DNA from: JAFAFN01 sp963707555
Lineage (GTDB): Bacteria; Actinomycetota; Acidimicrobiia; Acidimicrobiales; Microtrichaceae
NCBI GenBank assembly: GCA_963707555.1
Contig: CAVPQM010000030.1
Coordinates: forward strand, 1 to 64,000
Length of the DNA: 64,000 bases
Reading direction: 5' to 3'
The position numbers and the translations under genes were made by a program. The notes beneath the pieces are model-generated. The model saw only the letters and a program-made list of their open reading frames with translations, was not told the DNA's origin and did no database searches. Below, piece by piece: positions 56,017-64,000 of this stretch (the first letter of the stretch is position 1; the number at the start of each line of letters is the position of its first letter).

Positions 56017-56816
56017 GCGCTCCGTCGGAGTTCCCGGCGCTGTTCGTGCCCGAGGGCGACGACTGGCTCCCGACCGCACACTCGCGTGGACCGTGGTCGG
56101 TGGAGTCCCTGCACGGCGGTCCGGTGGCGGCACTGCTCACCAGAGCCGTCGAGCAGGTCGAGGCACCGATCCCGGCGCGCCTCACCCGCGTCACCGTCGA
56201 GCTGTTCCGACCGGTGCCGCTCGTGCCGCTCCGAGTCACCACCGAGGTGCTCCGCCCGGGTGCGAAGGTCGCGACGCTGGAGGCGACGCTCAGCCGGGTC
56301 GACGACGCTCAGGTGCTCGCCCGGGCGCGAGCGCAACGGATCCGGGCACTCGACGTCGACTTCCCCGACGGCGCGGACGACCAGGTGCCCGACCTGCCGG
56401 GGGCGCCGTCGGATCTCTCGCACTGGCCGGGCGCCTCGCAGGTCGCCTTCCACTCGACCGCGGCGGAGCACCGGATCGTGCGCGGCGAGTTCGGACGTCC
56501 CGGTCCGGTCTTCGACTGGGTGCGGCTCCTGGTGCCCGTGGTCCCCGACGAGCAACCGACGGGTTGGCAGCGGGCCGTGGCCGTCGCCGACTTCACCAAC
56601 GGGCTGAGTGCCGTCGTGCCCTTCGACGGCTCCAGCATGTTCATCAACCCCGACCTGACGGTGCACCTGTGGCGCGAGCCGGTGGGTGAGTGGATCGGGA
56701 CCGACGCGCTGACACGGACCTCGCCCACCGGCATCGGCATGTCCGACGCCACGTTGTGGGACCGCGACGGTCGGATCGGTCGTGGCATGCAGTCGCTGCT
56801 GCTCGAGCGGCTCTGA
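56013..56816 (+). CDS. Acyl-CoA thioesterase-like hotdog protein
   Basis: A 267-residue protein with two hotdog-like halves, resembling thioesterase-family proteins of actinobacteria. It has RGPWSVESLHGGPVAALLTR, VELFRPVPLVPLRVTTEVLR and the second half with FINPDLTVHLWREPVGEWIG and GIGMSDATLWDRDGRIGRGM. It would hydrolyse acyl-CoA. It starts at a GTG that overlaps the synthetase stop (GTGA). Confidence 0.82.
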   Translation: MSAPSEFPALFVPEGDDWLPTAHSRGPWSVESLHGGPVAALLTRAVEQVEAPIPARLTRVTVELFRPVPLVPLRVTTEVLRPGAKVATLEATLSRVDDAQVLARARAQRIRALDVDFPDGADDQVPDLPGAPSDLSHWPGASQVAFHSTAAEHRIVRGEFGRPGPVFDWVRLLVPVVPDEQPTGWQRAVAVADFTNGLSAVVPFDGSSMFINPDLTVHLWREPVGEWIGTDALTRTSPTGIGMSDATLWDRDGRIGRGMQSLLLERL

Positions 56817-56825
56817 GCGGCGGGC

Positions 56826-57395
56826 TCAGTCGCCGGGAGTGGTGGGCCCGGCCGAGGGAACCGTGGTGGTGCCCGCTTCGTCGTCGGGGCGCAGGTCGAT
56901 GATCAGCTTGCCGTCGTCGTCGATCTTCCAGGGGAACTGGTCGAGTCCCTCGCCGTTGGGCGGGTAGGTCACGTCGCGACAGAGCTCGCCCTGGTCGCGC
57001 CCGCCGCCCTCGGGGGCCGATCGCTCCTCGAAGAGCTCACGTTCGGCCGACCAGGCCAGGTAGCAGCCTTCGGCCGCGCCCGGCGCGGTCGCGGGGAACG
57101 CGACCCAGCGGATCTCCGGATCGTCGCCGAAGTGGTTCACGATCAGCGGTCGGCGCTGTCCGCGACCGGCGACGTCGGGGAACAGGAGTGGCCCGTCCTT
57201 CGCGATCTGGGTGCTCTGGCGCACGGCGTTGCCGGCGTCGAACACATCGTCGCCGAGCTGGAGCCTGACCGGACCATCTCCGCCGCTGGCCAGTGCCAGC
57301 ATCCCCCAGGCCAGGCCGACCGCGGCGAGGACCGCGATCAGCGCGATCACGACGGACGTGACCTGCTTGGTGCCGCTGCGACGCTCGACCGGCAT
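56826..57395 (-). CDS. Membrane-anchored protein, function unknown
   Basis: About 189 residues from MPVERRSGTKQVTSVVIALI. One membrane helix (VVIALIAVLAAVGLAWGMLAL) is followed by an outer domain with two cysteines (EGCYLAWSAERELFEER, GELCRDVTYPPNGEG) that could form a disulfide, and an acidic tail. An earlier ATG at 57452 is possible but would add a His/Pro/Arg-rich leader. It converges with the thioesterase gene and diverges from sucC. Not recognised as any named family. Confidence 0.65.
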   Translation of the reverse strand: MPVERRSGTKQVTSVVIALIAVLAAVGLAWGMLALASGGDGPVRLQLGDDVFDAGNAVRQSTQIAKDGPLLFPDVAGRGQRRPLIVNHFGDDPEIRWVAFPATAPGAAEGCYLAWSAERELFEERSAPEGGGRDQGELCRDVTYPPNGEGLDQFPWKIDDDGKLIIDLRPDDEAGTTTVPSAGPTTPGD

Positions 57396-57468
57396 CAGGC
57401 GACGTCCGCACGGCGGCGGTGGGGTGTGGCGGCAGGGGTGGGATATGGGCACACGGGCGTCACCCGCT

Positions 57469-57474
57469 TAGTAT
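57469..57474 (+). promoter_or_regulatory. Putative sucCD -10 box
   Basis: TAGTAT lies about 100 bases before sucC in a GCTTAGTATCCCTCG context like other strong promoters here. No clear -35 box. Confidence 0.4.
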
Positions 57475-57572
57475 CCCTCGCCGGGTGCCGTCGCACAGAT
57501 CGTGCACCCTCGGAGGGCGCACCCGGCGACCTCCGATCAGGCCCGACAGGCCGAGCAGGAAGGCACACGAGG

Positions 57573-58716
57573 GTGGACCTCTTCGAATACCAGGGAAAGC
57601 AGTTCTTCGCTTCCTTCGACATTCCGGTGTCCAAGGGTGAGGCGGTGACGACCGTCGACGACGCGCTCGCCGCAGCGGAGCGCATCGGGCAGTACCCGGT
57701 CGTGATCAAGGCACAGGTCCACGTGGGTGGCCGTGGCAAGGCCGGTGGCGTCAAGCTCGCCAACGACATCGACGAAGTGCGTGAGCACGCCTCGAACATC
57801 CTCGGCCTCGACATCAAGGGCCACATCGTCAAGGTCATCTGGATCGAGGTCGCTTCGGACATCGCCGAGGAGTACTACGCGTCCTTCACGCTCGACCGCT
57901 CGGCCAAGAAGCACCTCGGCATGCTCTCCGCCGAGGGAGGTGTCGAGATCGAGACCGTCGCCGTCGAGAACCCCGACGCGATCGCCAAGATCTGGATCGA
58001 TCCGGTCGACGGCCTCGACGAGCCGACCGCCCGTGAGTGGGTCAAGGCCGCGAAGCTGAACCCCGACGCCGAGGACGGCGCGGTCGACATCCTGCTGAAG
58101 CTCTACCGGGCCTACACGGAGGGTGACGCGGACCTGACCGAGATCAACCCGCTCATCCTCAAGCCGACCGGCGAGGTCCACGCACTCGACGCGAAGGTCA
58201 CCCTCGACGCCAACGCCGACTACCGCCACGACTGGGCCGCCTACGAGGCCACCCAGGTGCGTGACGAGCGTGAGCAGGCGGCGTACGACAAGGGCCTGCA
58301 GTACGTCGGCCTCGACGGCTCCGTCGGCATCATCGCCAACGGCGCCGGTCTGGCGATGAGCACGCTCGACGTCGTCAACCAGGCCGGTGGCAGCCCGGCG
58401 AACTTCCTCGACATCGGTGGCGGCGCCGAACGCCGACGTCATGGCCGGCGCGCTCGAGGTCATCAACAACGACCCGGCGGTGAAGGCCATCTTCATCAAC
58501 ATCTTCGGCGGGATCACCCGTGGCGAAGAGGTCGCGAACGGCATCGTCGAGGCGCTGGGTCGGGTCGACATCTCGTCGCCGATCGTCATCCGACTCGACG
58601 GCACCAACGCCGAGGAGGGTCGTGCGATCCTCGCCCCCCACCTGTCCGATTCGCTGCAGATGCAGCCCACGATGCTCGATGCAGCTCGCACCGCCGTGCA
58701 GCTCGCCGCCGGCTGA
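57573..58716 (+). CDS. sucC: Succinyl-CoA synthetase beta subunit (one apparent frameshift)
   Basis: SucC with SucD converts succinyl-CoA to succinate, making ATP or GTP in the TCA cycle. It starts (GTG) MDLFEYQGKQFFASFDIPVS, has the ATP-grasp motif VVIKAQVHVGGRGKAGGVKL and TEINPLIL. The frame changes near 58428; one CG gives DIGGGAANADVMAGALEVI, then INIFGGITRGEEVANGI. The repaired length is 381 residues, as expected. Confidence 0.95.
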
Positions 58717-58730
58717 AGGAGAACTGAACC

Positions 58731-59627
58731 ATGAGCATCTTCGTCGATGAGAACACCAAGGTCGTCTACCAGGGACTGACCGGCAGCCAGGGCCGTTACT
58801 ACGGCCTGCTGAACCGCGACTACGGCACCAAGGTCGTCGCGGGCACCAACCCGAAGAAGGCCGGCGAGGACGTCGACGGCATCCCGATCTTCGCCTCGGT
58901 GGCTGACGCAGTCGTTGCCACCGGCGCCACCGCCAGCTGCATCTTCATCCCCGCCGCGGGCGTGCGCGCCGCGGTGATGGAGGCCGCCGAGGGCGGCATC
59001 GAGTTCATCGTCTGCATCACCGAGGGTGTGCCGGCGCAGGACGAGGCCTGGTTCTTCAACAAGCTGAAGCGGGACTTCCCGAACGTGCAGCTGCTCGGCC
59101 CGAACTGCCCCGGCATCATCAGCCCCGGCAAGTGCAACATCGGCATCACCGCCGGCCACATCGCCAAGTCGCCGGTGCCCGGTGAGAACAACGTGGGCAT
59201 CGTCTCCCGTTCGGGCACGCTGACCTACCAGGCGCTCTACGAGCTCCAGGCGCAGGACATCGGTGTGACCACGTGCGTCGGCATCGGTGGCGATCCGGTC
59301 CCCGGGACCAGCTTCATCGACTGCCTCCAGGCGTTCGAGGCCGACCCGGAGACCAAGGCCGTCATGATGATCGGCGAGATCGGCGGTTCGGCCGAGGAAG
59401 AGGCGGCGGAGTTCATCGCCACCAAGATGACCAAGCCGGTCGTCTCCTACATCGCCGGGCAGACCGCGCCGGCCGGCAAGAAGATGGGCCACGCAGGTGC
59501 CATCGTCTCCGGTGGCAAGGGCACCGCGGCCGCAAAGATGGACGCGCTGCAGGCAGCCGGCGTCAAGGTCGGGGCGAACCCGACCGAGGCCGGCGAGCTG
59601 ATGGTGGAGACCGTCCGAGCCCTCTGA
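58731..59627 (+). CDS. sucD: Succinyl-CoA synthetase alpha subunit
   Basis: A 298-residue subunit carrying the active-site histidine (KKMGHAGAIVSGGKGTAAAK) and the CoA-binding fold (FVDENTKVVYQGLTGSQGRY, LGPNCPGIISPGKCNIGI). It follows sucC by 14 bases with a GAAGGAG site. It is followed after 25 bases by the first of two matching hairpins. Confidence 0.97.
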   Translation: MSIFVDENTKVVYQGLTGSQGRYYGLLNRDYGTKVVAGTNPKKAGEDVDGIPIFASVADAVVATGATASCIFIPAAGVRAAVMEAAEGGIEFIVCITEGVPAQDEAWFFNKLKRDFPNVQLLGPNCPGIISPGKCNIGITAGHIAKSPVPGENNVGIVSRSGTLTYQALYELQAQDIGVTTCVGIGGDPVPGTSFIDCLQAFEADPETKAVMMIGEIGGSAEEEAAEFIATKMTKPVVSYIAGQTAPAGKKMGHAGAIVSGGKGTAAAKMDALQAAGVKVGANPTEAGELMVETVRAL

Positions 59628-59652
59628 GCACAGTCAGACGTCGTTCCGGGAA

Positions 59653-59699
59653 ATAGGGGTCCTCATCGACATCCGTTGTCGATGAGGACCCCACTCCCA
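59653..59699 (+). repeat. Left 47-base hairpin end of the nuclease-like cassette
   Basis: ATA, then GGGGTCCTCATCGACA pairing perfectly with TGTCGATGAGGACCCC around TCCGT, then ACTCCCA. With a T run shortly after, it can also act as a terminator for sucD and for the convergent gene. It recurs in inverted orientation at 60731-60777. Confidence 0.9.
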
Positions 59700-59727
59700 T
59701 TTTTGGCGCGCCGACGCGGCCTGCGGG

Positions 59728-60657
59728 TCAGTCCCACGACCGCTCGACGTCGTCGAGCTTCGCCTGCACGAACGCTGCGAACTCCGCCGGACGCTGGTGC
59801 GCCTGGCGCCACGTGACACGAAGGGGCCACCACCCCTGGACCACCAGCAGGTTCTGTCGCCACCTGTCGTCCTCGAATGCGCCTCGCCCACCGTGGACGC
59901 CGAAGCCATCGCCCTCGAGGAACACTCGGTGCGCCGGATAGGCGAGGTCGAGGCGGAACGTCGCACGCTCGAGCTCCACCACGTGCTGCCGGACCGGTGC
60001 AGGGACACCGTGCTGGCGCAGCACCTGCAGGATCACCACTTCGAGGTCGCTCTCGGCGGCGGGCATCGAGTCGTCGTACTCGGCGAGCAACTCGCCGATC
60101 GGGCCGGCGCCGTCACGACCCTGTCGTGAGATTCGGTGGTAGATCCAGCGAAGCTCCTCGATCGTCGTCAGCCCGCGGTGCACGGCACGGTGGAGGATCT
60201 TCTCCAGATCGAGCTCGGTGACGATCAGTCCGACGTCCACCAAGGTCCGCCCCGCGGTGGTGACCGGGATGTTGCGCACCAGCGTCAGGTCGGAGGGGAT
60301 GAGATCGCTGCTGCGGTGGATGACGACATCGGGCAGCTCGTGCCCGCTCGTCCGATCGACGGTGACGTGTGGCCGCCTCCGACTTCGATCCATCAGCGCG
60401 AGCAGGTCGATCCCGGTTCGGTGCGACGTCGCCCCGCCGGCGCGCCATGCAGCGCTCAAGGCCCGTTGATCGGGTGTCTGCGCCGACCCGGCGAACCGGT
60501 ACACGTTCACTCCGAGGCGTTCGGCGCGACCTTGGCGGACCCGATAGCCGATCTGGCGCCGGCTCAGGCCCGCTCGCAGCGCGTCGGCGGCACGGAAGAG
60601 ACCATGATGGCTGGCGGCCCACTGCGCGAGACGTCGGTCCGGATCCATGTCCGACAC
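59728..60657 (-). CDS. AbiEi-like HTH plus DUF559 (PD-(D/E)XK nuclease-like) protein
   Basis: A 309-residue protein. The N-terminal ~60 residues resemble the AbiEi-type antitoxin helix-turn-helix (HHGLFRAADALRAGLSRRQI, GYRVRQGRAERLGVNVYRFA). The C-terminal ~100 residues resemble DUF559/Vsr-like nucleases: AAESDLEVVILQVLRQHGV, FRLDLAYPAHRVFLEGDGFG, DDRWRQNLLVVQGWWPLRVT, giving a plausible E...D...E-x-D metal site. Such proteins are frequent and multi-copy in actinobacteria; their role is unknown. Start GTG 60657 or ATG 60648. It is enclosed by two inverted hairpins, which suggests a self-contained cassette. Confidence 0.75.
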   Translation of the reverse strand: MSDMDPDRRLAQWAASHHGLFRAADALRAGLSRRQIGYRVRQGRAERLGVNVYRFAGSAQTPDQRALSAAWRAGGATSHRTGIDLLALMDRSRRRPHVTVDRTSGHELPDVVIHRSSDLIPSDLTLVRNIPVTTAGRTLVDVGLIVTELDLEKILHRAVHRGLTTIEELRWIYHRISRQGRDGAGPIGELLAEYDDSMPAAESDLEVVILQVLRQHGVPAPVRQHVVELERATFRLDLAYPAHRVFLEGDGFGVHGGRGAFEDDRWRQNLLVVQGWWPLRVTWRQAHQRPAEFAAFVQAKLDDVERSWD

Positions 60658-60730
60658 CGAACACCTCGCGAACGACGTCGTCAGCGGGGAGCTGTCCCCG
60701 GTGAGCAGCGGGTGAAGCGTGCGCTGGCTG

Positions 60731-60777
60731 TGGGAGTGGGGTCGTCATCGACAACGGATGTCGATGACGACCCCTAT
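60731..60777 (-). repeat. Right 47-base hairpin end of the nuclease-like cassette
   Basis: On the plus strand: TGGGAGT, GGGGTCGTCATCGACA, ACGGA, TGTCGATGACGACCCC, TAT. Read on the minus strand it equals the left copy at 45 of 47 positions. The two differences fall opposite each other in the stem and keep the pair (C-G against G-C). It lies in a divergent promoter region. Confidence 0.9.
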
Positions 60778-60811
60778 ATCTCGGCCGAATCGGGGGTGGG
60801 GCCACGGCTGG

Positions 60812-60817
60812 TAGTTT
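60812..60817 (+). promoter_or_regulatory. Leaderless-type -10 box for purN
   Basis: TAGTTT lies 8 bases before the purN ATG. Confidence 0.5.
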
Positions 60818-60825
60818 CCACGCCG

Positions 60826-61408
60826 ATGCGACTCGCCGTGCTGGCTTCGGGCAGCGGAACCCTCCTCGACGCGATGGCGGCCGCCGGACTGCCGATCGCC
60901 GTCGTGGTGGTCGACCGACCGTGCGCCGTCGAAGAGGTCGCGGAGCGCCACGGCCTGCGTCACGAGCGGGTCGAGCGCACCGACTTCGGGGCCGGCTTCG
61001 ACCGTGAGCGCTACACCGACCGGGTCCTCGACGTGCTCAGCATCGACCGGATCGAACTGGTGGCGATGGCAGGTTGGGGCACGATCCTGTCGCCCTCGGC
61101 CTTCGCCGCCTTCCCCGGCCGGATCATCAACACCCACCCGTCGCTGCTGCCGTCGTTCCCCGGTTGGAACGCGGTGCGCGAGGCGCTGGCCTACGGCGTC
61201 AAGGTCTCCGGCTGCACCGTGCACGTCGCCACCGAAGAGGTGGACGTCGGGCCCGATCCTGGCCCAGGAGGCCGTCGAGGTCCTCGCCGACGACGACGAG
61301 GCCAGCCTCCATGAACGCATCAAGACCGTGGAGCGTCGGCTCTACGTCGACACCATCAGGTCGATCCTCGACACCGGATCGATCGACGAACGGGAGCGAG
61401 TGACATGA
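60826..61408 (+). CDS. purN: Phosphoribosylglycinamide formyltransferase (one apparent frameshift)
   Basis: PurN adds a formyl group from 10-formyl-THF to GAR in purine synthesis. The catalytic Asn-His pair is in INTHPSLLPSFPG and the aspartate in HVATEEVDVGP. The phosphate loop reads SGSGTLLDAM, where most PurN have an asparagine (GSGTN or GSGSN). The frame changes near 61254; one CG gives VGPAILAQEAVEVLADDDE and 194 residues in total. The stop overlaps the purH start. Confidence 0.92.
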
Positions 61409-62934
61409 CCGACCGAGCGCCGCGCAGAGCGTTGCTGTCCGCCTACGACAAGACGGGCATGGTCGAGCTCGGCCGCGCCCTCGTCGAGCTGGGCTGGGAG
61501 CTCGTGTCGTCCGGCGGCACCGCCCGTGTGCTCGCCGAGGCCGGACTGCCCGTCATGGCGACCGAGGAGGTCACCGGGTTCCCCGAGATGCTCGGCCACC
61601 GCGTCGTCACGCTGCATCCCGCGATCCACGGCGGGATCCTCGCGGACCGCACCGACCCGAGCCACGTCGAGGACATGGCGACCTACGGCGTCACCGCCAT
61701 CGACCTGGTCGCGGTCAACCTCTACCCGTTCAGCTCCGACCCCTCGATCGAGCTCATCGACATCGGCGGCCCGGCGATGGTGCGCGGCGCCGCCAAGAAC
61801 CACTCGCAGGTGACCGTGCTGGTCGACCCGGCTGACTACGAGGTCGTGCTCGGAGAGCTGCGCGACACGGGTGACGTCAGTGCGACGACCCGCCGGCGGC
61901 TGGCCCGCGACGCGTTCGCCCACACCGCGGCCTACGACGCGGCGATCGTGTCCTGGTTCGACTCCGGCGACGCTGGTGAGGTGGCCGGCTCCTCGGAGCT
62001 GCCGCGCACGCTGCACCTGTCGGCGACCCGCACGCAGAGCCTTCGCTACGGCGAGAACCCCCACCAGCACGGCGCCCGCTACTCGCTGCCCGAGGGCAGC
62101 TGCTGGGACGAGGCCGTCCAGCACGGCGGCAAGGAGATGTCGTACCTCAACGTGTACGACGCCGACGCGGCCTGGCGACTGGTGCACTCCCTGGGCGAGC
62201 TGCCCACAGCGGTGGTCATCAAGCACGCGAACCCCTGCGGTGCGGCGACGGGCAGCGACATCACCACGGCGTACGAACGTGCGCACGCGTGCGACCCGAC
62301 GTCCGCGTTCGGTGGCATCGTGGCGCTCAACCGGGTCGTGCCGGCGAGTCTGGCCGAGGCGCTCGCCCCCGTCTTCACCGAGGTCGTCATCGCCCCCGGC
62401 TACGAGGACGACGCGCTCGAGATCCTGACGGCGAAGAAGAACCTGCGTGTCCTGACCGCCCCGGCGCCCGTCGTGCCGGCCCTCGACGTCCGGTCGATCT
62501 CGGGCGGTCTGCTCGTGCAGACCGCCGACACCGTGTCGCTCGACCGCAGCGGCTGGACCGTCGCCACCGAGCGCGCCCCGAGCGAGGACGAGTGGCGCGA
62601 CCTGGAGCTGGCCTGGCGGGTGGCGGCCCGCGTCACGTCGAACACGATCGTGCTGGTGAAGGACGGTCAGGCCGTCGGCATCGGTGCGGGCCAGCAGAAC
62701 CGACGCGACGCAGGGCGCATCGCAGCGGAGAAGGCCGAAGGTCGCGCCGTGGGCGGCGCGTGCGCATCGGACGCGTTCTTCCCCTTCCGCGACGGTCTCG
62801 ACGCGGCCGCCGAGGCCGGTGCCACCGCAGTCATCCAGCCGGGCGGATCGATCCGCGACGACGAGGTCATCGCGGCGGCGAACGAAGCAGGGCTCGCGAT
62901 GGTCTTCACCGGCGAGCGGCACTTCAAGCACTGA
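61405..62934 (+). CDS. purH: Bifunctional AICAR formyltransferase/IMP cyclohydrolase
   Basis: A 509-residue enzyme for the last two steps of IMP synthesis. The MGS-like cyclohydrolase domain has RALLSAYDKTGMVELGRAL, LHPAIHGGILADR and GGPAMVRGAAKNHSQVTVL. The formyltransferase domain has SLRYGENPHQHGARYSLP, KHANPCGAAT and VIQPGGSIRDDEVIAAANEA. It is coupled to purN, and its product feeds GuaB and GuaA elsewhere in the window. Confidence 0.97.
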   Translation: MTDRAPRRALLSAYDKTGMVELGRALVELGWELVSSGGTARVLAEAGLPVMATEEVTGFPEMLGHRVVTLHPAIHGGILADRTDPSHVEDMATYGVTAIDLVAVNLYPFSSDPSIELIDIGGPAMVRGAAKNHSQVTVLVDPADYEVVLGELRDTGDVSATTRRRLARDAFAHTAAYDAAIVSWFDSGDAGEVAGSSELPRTLHLSATRTQSLRYGENPHQHGARYSLPEGSCWDEAVQHGGKEMSYLNVYDADAAWRLVHSLGELPTAVVIKHANPCGAATGSDITTAYERAHACDPTSAFGGIVALNRVVPASLAEALAPVFTEVVIAPGYEDDALEILTAKKNLRVLTAPAPVVPALDVRSISGGLLVQTADTVSLDRSGWTVATERAPSEDEWRDLELAWRVAARVTSNTIVLVKDGQAVGIGAGQQNRRDAGRIAAEKAEGRAVGGACASDAFFPFRDGLDAAAEAGATAVIQPGGSIRDDEVIAAANEAGLAMVFTGERHFKH

Positions 62935-62993
62935 TCCTGCGCGGCGCCCGACGCCGATCGCCAGAGGCCCGAGCGCCGACGACGGAGCCTTCA

Positions 62994-62999
62994 TAGACT
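62994..62999 (+). promoter_or_regulatory. Putative -10 box for the CFA synthase gene
   Basis: TAGACT lies about 60 bases before the start codon; transcription would begin just before the palindrome at 63017. Confidence 0.45.
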
Positions 63000-63016
63000 C
63001 GGAGACATCACCACGA

Positions 63017-63040
63017 GTGTCCGCCGTCGACGGCGGACAC
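63017..63040. promoter_or_regulatory. 24-base perfect palindrome before the CFA synthase gene
   Basis: GTGTCCGCCGTC is followed directly by its reverse complement GACGGCGGACAC. It sits between the -10 box and the ribosome binding site, so it may be an operator or a hairpin in the leader; it could also serve as a purH terminator. Confidence 0.6.
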
Positions 63041-63058
63041 CGCGTCGAGGAGGTGCCC

Positions 63059-64000
63059 GTGAGGACACACCACCGCCCGACCCGACCGCGCCGGCCGATC
63101 CCCACGCCGCGCCGTCCGCCCGACGCGTCCGCCTCGGGCGCCCACCGGCCGCGGCAGCAGGCGGGCGGTGTCGAGCCGGTCGCGACCCGACTCGCGCCGG
63201 TGCTCGACGCGTTCTTCCCTGACGGACCCCCGGTGCGGTTCACCTTCTGGGACGGCAGCGCATCGGGCCCCGACCTCGAGATCGGTTCGGTCGCAGTGCG
63301 CTCGGCCGACGCGTTGCGTCGCATGCTCTGGGCGCCCGGCGAGCTCGGTCTCGGCCGCGCGTTCGTCAGCGGTGAGCTCGAGATCGACGGCGACATCGTC
63401 GCGGTGTTGGGTCGCCTGGAGCACGCTGGCCGCGTCCGTCCCGACATGCGCCACGTGAGCGCGGCGGTCGCCGCGGTCCGTTCGGTCGGCGGGTTCGGTC
63501 TGCCGCTGGCGCCGCCCCGCGAGGAGGCCCACCCACGAGGCCGCCTGCACTCCAGGGAACGCGACGCCGCGGTGGTCAGCCATCACTACGACGTCGGCAA
63601 CGACTTCTACCGACTCGTGCTCGGGCCGTCGATGACGTACTCGTGTGCCCGGTTCGTCGACGACGACGCCACGCTCGACGACGCGCAGCGAGCGAAGTTC
63701 GACCTGGTGTGCCGCAAGTTGGGCCTGCACGAGCGGCCCGGCTCCACGCTGCTCGACGTGGGTTGCGGTTGGGGGTCGCTCGCCATGCACGCTGCGCAGC
63801 ACCATGGGGCCCGAGTGGTCGGCGTCTCGATCAGCCGCGAACAGGTGGTGCATGCGAGGCAACGTGTGGCCGCCGCGGGGTTGTCGGACCTGGTCGACAT
63901 CCGAGAGCAGGACTACCGCGAGCTCACCGGAGAGCGATTCGACGCGATCTCCTCGGTCGGCATGTTCGAACACGTCGGTGCCGGACGCATCTCGGAGTAC
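63059..64000 (+). CDS. Cyclopropane-fatty-acyl-phospholipid synthase, N-terminal part (cut by window edge)
   Basis: The frame is open from GTG 63059 to the window end, 314 codons. The first 38 residues are Arg/Pro-rich and not conserved. Then come a lipid-binding-like domain (VRFTFWDGSASGPDLEIGSV, ELGLGRAFVSGELEIDGDI) and the SAM-dependent methyltransferase part: VSHHYDVGNDFYRLVLGPSM, TYSCARF and the SAM motif LLDVGCGWGSLAMHAAQHHG, then SSVGMFEHVG. The enzyme adds a methylene or methyl group to membrane acyl chains. GAGGAGG precedes the start. Confidence 0.9.
   Translation, partial: MRTHHRPTRPRRPIPTPRRPPDASASGAHRPRQQAGGVEPVATRLAPVLDAFFPDGPPVRFTFWDGSASGPDLEIGSVAVRSADALRRMLWAPGELGLGRAFVSGELEIDGDIVAVLGRLEHAGRVRPDMRHVSAAVAAVRSVGGFGLPLAPPREEAHPRGRLHSRERDAAVVSHHYDVGNDFYRLVLGPSMTYSCARFVDDDATLDDAQRAKFDLVCRKLGLHERPGSTLLDVGCGWGSLAMHAAQHHGARVVGVSISREQVVHARQRVAAAGLSDLVDIREQDYRELTGERFDAISSVGMFEHVGAGRISEY

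Noticed and set aside
57537..59492. 651-codon minus-strand open frame over sucC and sucD
   Set aside because: Same kind of shadow; sucC and sucD are certain on the other strand.
59653..60777. Both hairpins as ordinary terminators only
   Set aside because: The left one could be, but the right one lies in a divergent promoter region, and the 47-base identity with inward-facing flanks goes beyond a terminator stem.

Overview
This high-GC window is chromosomal DNA from an actinobacterium. The gene orders rplQ-truA-rplM-rpsI-glmM and guaB3-guaA, an F420-type luciferase-like oxidoreductase, GroES/GroEL under CIRCE control and many leaderless-type promoters all fit Actinomycetota. The overall flavour (map missing between adk and infA, an oversized GlmS) suggests the class Acidimicrobiia, but that placement is an inference.

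Layout. 1-20581: the end of tuf, then the S10, spc and alpha ribosomal clusters (rpsJ to rplQ), with secY, adk, infA, rpoA, truA, rplM and rpsI. A glycosyltransferase on the opposite strand interrupts them between adk and infA. 20599-31691: cell-wall precursor and tRNA-modification genes: glmM, a giant GlmS-like protein, acpS, nnr, alr, and tsaE-tsaB-rimI-tsaD for t6A tRNA synthesis. 31708-42293: a lipoprotein, groES-groEL, a SCO6745-type protein, a 53-residue orphan, a Nudix hydrolase, a LuxR regulator, a DUF1059 protein, guaB, NDH-2 and a membrane-anchored protein. 42353-43970: an accessory island bounded by a degenerate inverted repeat and holding an acetyltransferase and a VapBC-like toxin-antitoxin pair. 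43955-57395: an ECF sigma factor with a putative anti-sigma partner, guaB3, guaA, a NlpC/P60 hydrolase, an F420 oxidoreductase, a dienelactone hydrolase, pcrA, an acyl-CoA ligase, a thioesterase and a membrane protein. 57573-64000: sucC-sucD, a nuclease-like gene bracketed by two matching hairpins, purN-purH, and the start of a cyclopropane-fatty-acid synthase gene that runs off the window.

How the genes work together. The first third builds ribosomes and the basal transcription and secretion machinery. The middle links wall-precursor synthesis (glmM, GlmS-like, alr) with acyl-carrier activation and tRNA t6A modification. The last part supplies guanine nucleotides (guaB, guaB3, guaA), purine ring closure (purN, purH) and a TCA-cycle step (sucCD).

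Sequence quality matters when reading this annotation. About 33 frameshifts fall inside 18 genes, most of them housekeeping genes. Nearly all are explained by loss of one CG (or GC) dinucleotide at a CGCG/GCGC site; adding it back restores family-typical protein lengths. I treat these genes as intact and the shifts as probable consensus errors. The most interesting candidates for new biology are the nuclease-like gene flanked by inverted hairpins with a compensatory base-pair swap (59653-60777), the 1153-residue GlmS-like enzyme, a CTG-initiated infA, and a structured leader between rpsJ and rplC. I saw no tRNA, rRNA, CRISPR array or transposase in the window.
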